The notes beneath the pieces are model-generated. The model ran no database searches, had not been told where the DNA came from, and worked only from the letters and a program-made list of their open reading frames with translations. Positions 33,826-43,559 of a DNA stretch of 64,000 nucleotides are shown here, one piece after another (the stretch's first letter is position 1; the number at the start of each line of letters is the position of its first letter). The translations under genes and the position numbers were made by a program. Origin of the DNA: Siphonodentalium dalli (taxonomy: Eukaryota; Mollusca; Scaphopoda; Gadilida; Siphonodentaliidae); assembly GCA_032622095.1 (NCBI GenBank), contig CP136066.1:200838978-200902977 (forward strand), written 5' to 3'.

Positions 33826-33926
33826 TGTTTCCATTCCACGTGTTGATATTGATGCAAATGTTGATGATATTGATGCAAATATTGATGATGTTGAACAAAT
33901 GTTGATGATATTGATATTGATGCTAT
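33826..33926 (+). repeat. Degenerate TGTTGATGATATTGATG repeat
   Basis: Simple GAT-rich imperfect tandem repeat. The short open frame across it is a by-product. Confidence 0.7.
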
Positions 33927-34037
33927 TTATACAATACTATTTTAATACATGTATCTAAATATTTTTTATATATATATAATTTATTCTAATAAACTGTTCT
34001 TTCAGCACCAAGGTTTTCAAGGCAGTGTTACAATTTA

Positions 34038-34112
34038 GTGTGCTAAATTTAGCACGATACTATATACATGTACAAGTATAGTAGTGTGCTAAAATTAGCA
34101 CAACACTACACC
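34038..34112. repeat. Paired GTGCTAAATTTAGCAC palindromes
   Basis: A perfect 16-bp palindrome, GTGCTAAATTTAGCAC, is followed about 40 bp later by a variant, GTGCTAAAATTAGCAC. They could form a cruciform. Confidence 0.6.
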
Positions 34113-34131
34113 ATTTAGAAACGCAGCTCTC

Positions 34132-34255
34132 GACCAATCAGAAGGCGCCATTCCTATGTAAGGACCAATCAGAAGGCGCCATTCCTATGTGAGGACCAAT
34201 CAGAAGGCGCCATTCCTATGTGAGGACCAATCAGAAGGCGCCATTCCTATGTGAG
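34132..34255 (+). repeat. Four 31-bp tandem units, each with a CCAAT box
   Basis: Units start at 34132, 34163, 34194 and 34225 and read GACCAATCAGAAGGCGCC then ATTCCTATGTGAG. CCAATCAG matches the NF-Y (CCAAT box) consensus well, and 31-bp spacing puts the four boxes at about three helical turns. Regulatory function is inference only; no promoter or gene start is evident nearby. Confidence 0.7.
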
Positions 34256-34455
34256 GTGAAATGTTGGAAAATAGTGAGCACACATATTGAATATGGCGAA
34301 GTGGATATAAGGTCCTGTATACAAATCACTAAAAGTATGCCTCATGCTCATGGACATAGTGATACATGGAATCTGTGGAAGGCATATATTATGAAGTCAA
34401 AAAAGTCCATAAACAAAGTTCGATCTCATCCCATTTGTCCCCAGTGGAATGATAC

Positions 34456-34530
34456 CAAATATAAAGGTAGACAAATCGCAAAATATAAAGGTAGACAAAT
34501 CGCAAAATATAAAGGTAGACAAATCGCAAG
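34456..34530 (+). repeat. 24-bp tandem repeat, three copies
   Basis: ATATAAAGGTAGACAAATCG is repeated three times perfectly. Confidence 0.92.
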
Positions 34531-35185
34531 CGGTCTGAACAATGGAAACTGATGTATTGGTTTAAAACCACTTTGAAATTTTTTCTCCTCCTCCTCTTCT
34601 TATGTGGCTTATTCAGAAACTGGTTGATATAAATATTATATGATACACTAGTAAATTGCACATGGGAAATGTATATATTCGCAACTTTCATCTAACTAAT
34701 TCAAAATAACATGATTTCCAAACAAGCTGTACTATATATTTATACATCATGTTATCCTTTGATGTTTCAGGCTCCAGCATTAGCGTATATGATGCATTTT
34801 AGTTCACTCTTCACATAAATGTTTCCCATGACTACCCAGAATGATGGATCAAATGAGTAGTTCAACAACATACATATCATCTAACTCGAATATTTGGAAT
34901 ATGACCCAATAAAAAAAATGGAGTCAGCATTTCCTAAAATATTACCAAATACTAGATAATTATAAGCATCTCTAAAATCATATAATTCACGCTACTTTGA
35001 TCAATCGTGCATGCTATACAATTAAACTAGAGAGCGGATCAAATGCACACAATTTATGCTGTAGATGTATCAAATTCTGAGGAAACCCTTCTACGCTAAA
35101 ACTAAGGTTGGCTGGTTACAAATGAGAAAAGTGATGAAAATAGATGGTATGGAGTGTGAAATGTGTCCTTCATCACCTGTATTTC
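34531..35185. other. No gene or repeat seen
   Basis: AT-rich; no supported ORF, splice pair or repeat noticed. Confidence 0.35.
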
Positions 35186-35468
35186 CTTAACTAGTATTCG
35201 GTATTCACCCCCTCTGCTAACTGGCATTCGGTATTCACCCCTCTGTTAACTGGCATTCAGTATTCACCCCTCTGTTAACTGGCATTCGGTATTCACCCCT
35301 CTGTTAACTGGCATTCAGTATTCACCCCCTCTGTTAACTGGCAATCGGTATTCACCCCCTCTGTTAACTGGCATTCGGTATTCACCCACTCTGTTAACTG
35401 GCATTCGGTATTCACCCCCTCTGTTAACTGGCATTCGGTATTCACCCCTCATAATTAACTAGTAATCA
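35186..35468 (+). repeat. ~29-bp minisatellite, nine to ten copies
   Basis: Unit AACTGGCATTCGGTATTCAC with one to four extra C bases and CTCTGTT. Single-base variants occur between units. It ends directly upstream of MITE C4. Confidence 0.9.
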
Positions 35469-35504
35469 GGATTCAGGGGTGCAGCATTCACGTCCCTCAG
35501 TTAA

Positions 35505-36098
35505 AGATGTATTATCCGATTAAACATTCCTGAATTACTATTTCTTTGGCTTCGGGGATAAAAAATATATATGATTCGAGTCGAGGAACCCACTCATCAA
35601 AGCTCAGATTGATCAGATATCGATTTTTGAAATCTTTTATTTCTCGAAATATGTACTTTTTTCCGCCTGGAAAATATTCGTCAAACCGACCAAATTGCGG
35701 ATGAAGATGGATAACTCTAAAATCAAGTGGCTTTGTGTTGATGATAAGGCCAAATATCGTTGAACAGCATATTGATAAATAACACGTTTTGTGAACTTTT
35801 ATAACATAGTTGACAGTGGCTAGCATTAAGTTGTTGTAATTAATCAATTCTGATAACCAAATCGTATTTTGAAGAAATGTTGGTGTTGTTGCAACTTGAT
35901 GATATGGGGACCGTCTGATCGGTTTGAGTTGATGATATGGGGACCGTCTGATCGGTTTGAGTTGATGATATGGGGGCCGTCTGATCGGTTTGAGTTGATG
36001 ATATGGGGGCCGTCTGATCGGTTTGAGTTGATGATATGGCGACAGTCTGATCGTTTTGAGTTGATGATATGGGGACCGTCTGATCGGTTTGAGTACCT
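35505..36098. mobile_element. TTAA MITE, copy C4, with internal minisatellite
   Basis: Left end AGATGTATTATCCGAT after TTAA (35501-35504); right end GATCGGTTTGAGTACCT before TTAG (36099-36102, one change from TTAA). The body matches C1-C3 (GGCTTCGGGG, GATTCGAGTCGAGGAACCC). At 35896-36093 a 33-bp unit (TTGATGATATGGGGACCGTC, then TGATCGGTTTGAG) is repeated six times. The unit includes the subterminal motif of the MITE, so the array arose by expansion of the element's own end. Open frames on both strands here are artefacts. Confidence 0.8.
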
Positions 36099-36650
36099 TT
36101 AGCACAACAACTGATATACTCGGTATTCATATGTCAATTTTAACCGATAGTCAGGATTCAACAACAATGGGTACACAGATTTTATGATATCAAATTGTTC
36201 ACATTTTGATTATTTCATAGCCAAAATGACATATTTGACATGACATATTGACATGACATATTTGACGTATTTGACATGACATTATTTTACATGACATAAT
36301 TATTTGAAGGATTAGTTGAGGTGGTGAGGTGGTGCACATGCATTCATGAAACCAATATATTTTATATTATAATTTATATCTATGCCTAATAATATAATCT
36401 TGAGTGCGTTACCATTTCTGACTATGGTTTTCTTGTTTAGAAGTTCGACGCTGAGTTGTCATCCGATCAATTGGTCAGTGCTTGCGATATGCAGCTCACG
36501 GGGCAGGCCAATTATAATATGTCCACGGTCCATGGCGTTAAGTTACGCTATACAATTTCCCACACACTTGACCAATTCTGAAAATGAGCAACCAAAATGC
36601 CGCTGTGAAACTACGTGTTGGGTTTTCATGAGAAGACACGGTTCTAATCT

Positions 36651-36826
36651 ATGTCGCAGAACCTTGTTTGGAGATATTTATGCCCACGGGAAAACTACTT
36701 CCAGAAATGGTTACCAACAAAAATACTGTATACCCGCATCCTCTTATTGGGATGTGCGTTGTTTGCCTTCGCTCTGATTGTGTGTGCCATGTTCGTGTTG
36801 GTGGTTTATCTGGTCGTCTCTACAAC
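36651..36826 (+). CDS. First exon of a type II membrane protein
   Basis: An ATG frame of 58 codons plus two bases ends at a consensus donor, AC|GTGAGT (36827). It reads MSQNLVWRYLCPRENYFQKW, then LPTKILYTR, then a hydrophobic helix of about 27 residues (ILLLGCALFAFALIVCAMFV onward), then STT. A short basic cytoplasmic segment followed by one membrane anchor close to the N-terminus is the type II layout of Golgi glycosyltransferases and sulfotransferases. Without splicing the frame stops immediately (ACG TGA), which supports use of the donor. No catalytic exon is recognised downstream, where repeats begin. The enzyme class is inference from topology only. Confidence 0.5.
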
Positions 36827-37034
36827 GTGAGTATCACCCCTGCAGGGACATGCCTGGACGGTCTACGATGGACGGGGTGGTGTGGTGTCCACATTGGAAT
36901 TTCCAACTGCACCGCCCTTCAACCAGGCCAAACTCACAATTTTGCACAATTCCATTTGTACCCCACTCCCTCATCTGCATGGGCTTGGGTTTTATCCAAA
37001 CTGTTCACCCTAACATGCATGTATGGTAGCCTGT

Positions 37035-37330
37035 ATTTAATTGATCAGTAGGCATGTGATCACTAGCCATGCAGGGGATGAATAGTACCGTGTGAGAGAA
37101 CATTTGGAGATCTGAATCTGAACATTGCAAAATTAATCCATATGTTGGAAATTTCCAACCTCCCCACACCAACGTGGAACAAATTCCAACTGATGGCTAT
37201 TTCAGTCCATTTGACCAAAAGCAGTAACATATGCAATGTTGGTCTAAAAAAACTAATTCCCTACTACGAAATTGTTAGAAAATCAAATTACGAGAACAAT
37301 TTTAACCTATTATTGGTGTGCAATGTTCAA
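37035..37330 (+). repeat. Diverged copy of element A1 arm
   Basis: Shares with 19700-20180 the ordered words TTGGAAATTTCCAA, CAACTGATGGC, ATTTCAGTC, ATGTTGGTCTAAAAA and AGAAAATCAAATTAC. It is a partial, older copy of the A1-arm sequence. The open frame at 37142-37513 is a by-product. Confidence 0.65.
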
Positions 37331-38079
37331 CTAATGTCGTGTCAGGTATGGAATTTACAACTGTTGAAATTTATTACCAAAGTTGGACCAAATTACTCGC
37401 CCAACCCACCTCATCTCTTCAATCCTGTCACCACGTCCACCGCCCTGTCATGGTTAAAGATGGATCAGCTCTTCCTCCGTAAATACGTTTTATATAGTTT
37501 CCGGAGTATATGATAATATAACAGGTATAATTAGTTCGGGGTATAACTTTTTGTGCGAGGTACAAATCTTGGAAATTACCCGCGTTCACATATATTCTAG
37601 AAACTGGTATATTTACTATATCGCGTTGTCATTTTCTCATAAAAGATGGATCTTAGTTTAGTTTAAACATATTTTATTGCCATATAATATATACATGTAT
37701 ATATACATACAACAATTGGGATTAGGACACAAGTGCCGACACTTAGATTTGTCCCGTTCCCAGATAAACAAACAGGGGTTAGAGAGGCACCGACCGAATC
37801 GACAAGGCGATTATACATATATTGTTAATGTATTTATAATGTGTATACTAGAGCGGGTTGAACAACGGCGGGGCGTTGTATGCAGGACAATAATCTGCAA
37901 TGTCATATAGTATATCTTTGGTATATAAATTCAGTGAGATCTTGGTTACTGGTTACTGAGGGGGCGGGCGTGATAAGTACTGGATTAATGGTCTGATGTG
38001 TGGTGGGAGTTGTGGCCAGGTCGGGCGGTGCCTCACTAAACAAAGTATAAAGCGGCAAACAAACAAACAAAAATATTAT
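37331..38079. other. No gene seen
   Basis: No supported exon. The 3' boundary of LINE J1 lies near its right edge. Confidence 0.3.
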
Positions 38080-38209
38080 TTTTTTCAGTTAGTGCAACAA
38101 AGAAAATGGTATATTGGGTAACTCCCATACATGTATGTAATTTTGTTTTGTATTATGTTTTATAATAAGTAAGAAGTTTTGTAGTAAGACTGATCCAAGT
38201 CCACTGGAT

Positions 38210-39213
38210 TCACGAGAATCGTTCTGACAGTGCAATGTATTTATGAACGGCCAAGAACATTTCAGTATTATCGCGGTCACTAATTATGGGGTTTCCTATT
38301 ACTAGGTTTTCAAGGGTTATATTACCAAATTGTATCAAATTATCGAATAGTTCCTGTCTTATTTGTGTATAGTGAACACATTCAAAGAAGTAGTGATAAG
38401 CATCTTCGATTGGGCTACCACATGCACACGATGGAGATAAAGCTATATAGTTATTTAATTTGTCGAGATTAAGATCGCTACAGCAGCATCTTATTCTACA
38501 ATGAAGAATGTTCAGTGTACGTTTACCTGTATTATAGTACCTTGGCGGTCTTGGCATTTTCACCCCAATAGCATTTTTAAAAGGGTCGGTTTTTAAACAC
38601 CTCTGCTCGGGTTTTAATTGATTCCACTCGTTAACACAGGACGGGAAAAATGTTGCGCGGAAACTGGGTGCCGCTCGAAAGGGAATAAAGTTGGTACCGT
38701 TCCTCAAGTTATAATCTGTTGAATCTTCTACTTTCTGTGGTAAGGCTTTTAGTAAATAATTTGGGGCGTTTCCGGTTGCGATTTTATGAAACAGTGTCAT
38801 TTTTTTGACGTGTCGGCGTTCAGATAGTGTTTGCCAACCCACTTCTGAGAGTAGACGAACGTTGGGTACGGACCTTGTACAACCAGAAACTATTCGTGCG
38901 GCATCACACTGTAAGTTTTCCAATTTTGTGAGGTGAATAACGGCGGCACACGCCCAGACGGGGCTTGCATATTCTAGGATCGGTCTAATAAACGAGAAGT
39001 ACATAATTTCTAGAGTGTGGCGATTTAATATGTTCTTTAATTTCCGTAACTGTGATAATCGGGATGATGCTTTTTTGTATGTTGATAGTATGTGTATATC
39101 CCATTTGAAATTAACTTGTAATTTGACGCCTAGATGTTGGTGTGTTTGGGCAAAGCTCACCGGTGTCCCAGCAAAATCAAGGCAAGGGTGTTGATTGTTT
39201 GCTCGGCTGAATA
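38210..39213 (-). pseudogene. J1 C-terminal part beyond the J2 insertion
   Basis: It begins with the duplicated target (ANNQHPCLDFAGTPVSFA), then QTHQHLGVKLQVNFKWD, KASSRLSQLRKLK, IRPILEYASPVWA and a cysteine/histidine region CACGSPIEDAYHYFFEC, ending SERFS. The frame is open for over 330 codons. This is the thumb and C-terminal zinc region of the same protein as 42138-42873, cut off from its catalytic core by J2. Confidence 0.85.
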
Positions 39214-39479
39214 TTATTATATCTTTATTTTCCTCCATTTACTGAAGAGTCATAAATAATGATACAAACAATAGTACATGTAATATGAACATACAATGAT
39301 CCAAGGTAAACAAGAAAATAATATAGTAAACAGAATTATACAATACGTGAGTAAGATGTAGACGAGTGCTCGCACTCGAATGATTATATACATATGAGAT
39401 TGTAGTGAGATTATGATAATAGTGATGATTAGTGATAATGCAAGTGGCAATGTTGGTGGTGATAATGGTAAGGAAGATG

Positions 39480-39790
39480 ACTATGGCGTTTAACAATGGT
39501 GATGATTATTATGCCGACGACGACGACGATGATGATGATGATCATGTTGATGGTGATGGTGGCCGTGATGATGATGATGATCACATCGAAGACGATGATG
39601 ATGATGGATGACGATGACAATGGTTATGATGATTATGATGACGACGACGGCGATAATGATTAAGATGATGATGCAGATGGTGATGATGATAACATCGAAG
39701 ACGATGACGAGGGTGATGATGATGACGACGGCGATGATGATGAAGATGGTAATGCTGTTGGATGTGATGATAATGATGGCAATGGGGATG
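39480..39790 (+). repeat. GAT/GAC-rich simple repeat in J2 3' UTR
   Basis: Imperfect GATGATGATGACGACG-type trinucleotide sequence. Frames rich in D, M or S on either strand are low-complexity artefacts. Confidence 0.9.
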
Positions 39791-39942
39791 AAGACTTACG
39801 GTTAAGTATAGTATAGCTGTCGATGCTAGCTTCAGCCCACTTCATATAATATAGTCAAGATGTATATAATTGTATACCGACACACCGTGTTACCTCATAT
39901 TTAATCATAGTAATGTCTGACTGATTTGGATTGTTCAATTGA

Positions 39943-42070
39943 CTAGGGTGTATTTCTCTGCAGGAATGCGCTGTACCACAGCCATAATTTTGCAGTAATT
40001 GTTACCATAAAGTTGAGAAAGGCGTCAATATCATCAAGTGTTGTATATATATCGCTAGTACCATGAGCCAAATGAAGCAAGATCATTTCGTCCATTGAAA
40101 GACCGTCAATAATAACATAGCAGTCTACGCCATAACGATCAATGATATCAAAACACATATTATTTCGTATTGTTGTCAGGGAACTGCATTCAATGAGAAC
40201 GTGCTGTACTTTATCAAGATATGTTTTAAGACAGTTAGGGCACTGGATTGGTGACTCGTTTAAGAACGTGGTTGCGTCGATCACAAGAGCTGTAGTTAGA
40301 TAAGAATGTTTATTGTATGAAAATTTTCTACAGAGTCGCCAAAGATCAGACATGCTTAGGTTTGCATGTACATTCCGAAACCGATTGAATGATGTGTCCA
40401 TGTCTGTTCTAATTTTCCAATCTGACTCGGTTACGTTTCGAATATTGTTTCTCGTTAGTGCCTTCCATGACTCTTTCGATGGGAATAATCCAGACCTGAT
40501 GTACTCAGATACTGCATTCATCAGGTTGTATTTCTCGAGTAATGAGAACACTTCGCTGATAAAAGTGGTTGGCGGGTTCAATGAGTGAATGTAATCAAAG
40601 AGCCTAGTCTCAAAGATTGTTTTACATGCTTTTCCAGGCTTTAGTCGACACAGGGATCCAAAGAGTGAAATCTTTCTGGCATCAATACTAACTTGTAGTG
40701 GGTATATTCCTAGCAGGCCAGTAACGACATCGGTCCTGCATCGGACAGGTAGGCCTTAAATACGCTTCAAGCAAAATCTGTGAACTCTTTCAAGCTTGAT
40801 TAAGTTTGAATTTGATAAGCCACAGAGAAATTCTGAACCGTACAGTCCACGAGAAAGTACCACTGATTTATATATCACCGTTGAACTCTGAGGTGTTATG
40901 CCTCCTGCGTACAAACCAGCAGTGCTTAACATAAGATATGTTGACCGAAGTTTTGAGCTAACACTTTCTGTAAGAGTATTTGGAAAGTCACTTTTATGCA
41001 ATGGTATGCCCAGGTGCGTTATTGAATCAGTTTTGTTAACTGCTATGCCATTTAGCATCCATGAGCGATTGATGGAGGCATGTTTAGATTTCTCATTGAA
41101 TACAATTACCTGACATTTCTGCTGGTTATACAAATATCGCCATTGCTTTCTGTAATGACCACAAATATCACATAATTTATGTATACCATATGATGAAAGG
41201 GAGAGGAGGGTCATGTCGTCTGCCTGAGTTGGAGACGAGCAGTTGATACCTCGCAGCCTGAAACCAAAGTTCGATTGTTCGAGCTCACTGAGCAAACTGT
41301 CTATGTAGATGGCGTAGAAAATCGGAGCGAGGGTACTTCCCTGTCTTGTTCCTTGATTGATAGGTATTATACGGGATGTAAGATTTTCGTGGCGTACAGT
41401 ACAGTTCACACCAGTTAAGAATTCGTTGAATAAACGTAGAACACCATAATTTGCTCCGCGTTGAAAAAGCTTGTAGAGAAGGCCATTGATCCAGACCGTA
41501 TCAAATGCTTTACGTACATCAAGAAAACATGCGAAGAGACGTGAATCATTTTCCTCTACATACGAAATGCTTTCCTGAATTATGTATGATGACATAAGAC
41601 AGCTTACGTTTTTTTGGAAACCGTGTTGTAGAGGGTGCGTTTTTATCAGGTTAGGGGCGTTTCTCTCCATGCGGTTCAGAATGATTCTTTCGAGTATTTT
41701 GTATATGACTGGAAGTAGGGTGATGGCTCGGTAGCTGTCGAACTTTGATTTCGATTTGCCCCCTCCCTTGTACAATGACACAATAACACCAAGTTTAGCT
41801 TTTTTGGGAATATATGAAAAACGAAGCATATATGAGAACAGCTTTGCTAAGTGCATCTTTAAACGATGTCCACCATATATGATGTGTTCATAACATAGTA
41901 GATCAGTGCCTGCAGCTTTGCCTGTTTTCAATGTTTTTATGACTGTTGTCAGTTCTTCTATGGACACAGAGTATGTTATTATGTCGTCATATGACCCACG
42001 TTCGGGATCATTTAAGAGATTAGACACGATTTCGTTAATATCGTTAAAGAAAGAATTCGTCGGACTCAAG
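39943..42070 (-). pseudogene. J2 reverse transcriptase with one nonsense codon
   Basis: The frame is open from the insertion point to TAA at 40756-40758 (FCLKRI*GLP, where Q is expected), and then continues in the same frame to 39943. Motifs: GKAAGTDLLCYEHIIYGG, VIVSLYKGGGKSKSKFD, YRAITLLPVIYKILERI, CFLDVRKAFDTVW, INQGTRQGSTLAPIFYAI, TQADDMTLLSLS, THLGIPL, and a zinc-knuckle-like CPNCLKTYLDKVQHVLIEC. The endonuclease is absent because of 5' truncation. One CAA-to-TAA change is enough to explain the break, so the copy is young. Confidence 0.85.
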
Positions 42071-42137
42071 TGGGCAAAGCTCACCGGTGTCCCAGCAAAA
42101 TCAAGGCAAGGGTGTTGATTGTTTGCTCGGCTGAATA

Positions 42138-42873
42138 GGAGGGCGTTTGTTTTATCCGGATTGAAATTCACTAGCCACCTAGCGGCCCAGTCATGAAGGG
42201 AGTTTAAATCACAATTGAGATTTGTTTCAATATCTTCAGTAATAAGTGCGGTTTGCATTATACACGTGTCATCGGCGAACAGGCGCGTGACCGAAGTAAT
42301 GGTATCGGCTATGTCATTGATGTATATCAAAAATAGTGTAGGGCCGATAACTTACCCTTGAGGGACACCAGCACCAATTGTTTTGTATGACGACAAGTCA
42401 TTGTTAACCCTAACTCTCTGCATACGGATATGGAGATAACTACCGAACCACTTTAATAAGCTGCCAGAAATGCCATAGCGTTCAAGTTTCAGGAGTAGGC
42501 CGCGATGCCAAACTTTGTCAAACGCCTTTGAGACATCGCAAAAAACGCCACAGGTTGTCAGACCATCATCCGCCGCTTGCGATAATTTGTGATATATTTA
42601 TAATAGCTGTAATTCGGTACTATGTCCAGGCAAGAAGCCAGATTGGTATTCATACAAGAGACTGTTGTCGTGCAAATGACTAAAGACCTTTTTAAATATG
42701 ATTTTTTCGAAAACTTTGGCTATACAACATAACAGGGAAATGGGTCTATAGTTATTTGCATCCCGTCTATCCCCTTTTTTGTAAATTGGAATAACATCGG
42801 CTTTTTTCCATTCAGACGGGAAGATACACGAGTTAAGTGACTGGTTAAAAATTATCTTTAGTGGTTTACACAC
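42138..42873 (-). pseudogene. J1 reverse transcriptase, N-terminal part
   Basis: One continuous reading frame with two nonsense codons: at 42598-42600 (LL*IYHKL, where glutamate is usual) and at 42352-42354 (QG*VIGP). Motifs are NNYRPISLLCC, SGFLPGHST, CDVSKAFDKVW, IYINDIADT and LFADDTCIM. The frame continues into ANNQHPCLDFAGTPVSFA and then, by chance in frame, into J2. Confidence 0.8.
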
Positions 42874-43069
42874 GGTAAGATGGATCTATAGTTAGTCAAT
42901 TTTGGCACCGACCATTGCCAAGTGTTTTATCTAAATGAGCTTCCAAACATGCTGCGGGGTCATAGTGAGCGTATTTTTTTATTTATTTTTTAAAATAAAA
43001 TTTTGAAAAACTAACGCCATTATTTATAACCTCCGCCACAATCTATCTGCCCCAGGTATATTTGTCTTT

Positions 43070-43460
43070 TCTGTTTACATGCACATTAAATCGGTATTTG
43101 TACCCGGTATACATGAATTTTCTCTGCCCCTCTTTAGGTGGAGTAAATGTTTGAAAATATTCCTGGGACACTTGAAATATACCAAGAACATATCGTTGCC
43201 TGAGAACTATAATGTCGTAAGTCCATTTTCCATTTCCCGAGAAAATCGAGTTTGATATTTCGGATGGTCTGTTTCCGGATATAAACAGTTTGTACATATT
43301 GGAAATCGTGACGATATGATGGAAAACATCAATATATACACTAGTGTGGAAAATCGTGACTAATTATTCGCACGTTTACGATTAAATGACGAAAACATGT
43401 TTGGAGATACGACATTCTGCGCAAATAATAGTCGTCACGATTCCGGATTATAATGTCGAA
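43070..43460 (-). repeat. Dispersed repeat P, copy 1
   Basis: Shares, inverted, with 48655-48930 the words CGTTGCCTGAGAACTATAAT and GTCGTAAGTCCATTTT. GGAGATACGACA also appears twice here (near 43410 and 43460) and again at 48660. The poly-G run near 43640 follows. Confidence 0.65.
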
Positions 43461-43559
43461 GGAGATACGACACTCTTGCATACATATGCATATATATGTT
43501 ATGTGTGCAATACACTCTGTAATATAATACTCACAATTTGTCATTGTATATGTACGCAA

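Larger units (their letters stand above)
39214..42070 (-). mobile_element. LINE J2 inserted into J1
   Basis: A 5'-truncated non-LTR element of 2857 bp, bounded by the 67-bp duplication of J1 sequence. It comprises an RT-bearing frame (42070-39943) and a 3' UTR containing a GAT-rich simple repeat. Its 3' end is AATGGAGGAAAATAAAGATA and similar AT-rich sequence, with no poly-A tail. It is a different family from J1: its ADD box is TQADDMTL, with Q where Y or F is usual. Confidence 0.88.
38080..42960 (-). mobile_element. LINE J1 (5'-truncated, split by LINE J2)
   Basis: J1 reads on the minus strand from about 42960 to 42071, is interrupted by J2 (39214-42070), and resumes from 39213 to about 38080. 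A 67-bp stretch (42071-42137) is repeated at 39147-39213, the target duplication made by J2. Coding content in order: IPIYKKGDRRDANNYRPIS, CDVSKAFDKVWHRG, FADDT, LGVKLQVNFKWD, RPILEYASPVWA and a zinc-knuckle-like CACGSPIEDAYHYFFEC. The endonuclease region is missing. The style is Jockey-like. Confidence 0.88.

Noticed and set aside
35840-36130. Repeat protein with TQTDQTVPISS units
   Set aside because: It is the translation of the six 33-bp copies at the end of MITE C4. The opposite strand is equally open.
39250-39845. Several frames rich in D, M, S or I on both strands
   Set aside because: They are low-complexity GAT/GAC trinucleotide sequence in the J2 3' UTR.
40756-42330. Single 524-aa reverse transcriptase gene
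   Set aside because: It is a chance in-frame fusion of LINE J1 (first ~85 codons) and J2. The 67-bp duplication and the J1 continuation at 39213 prove the junction.
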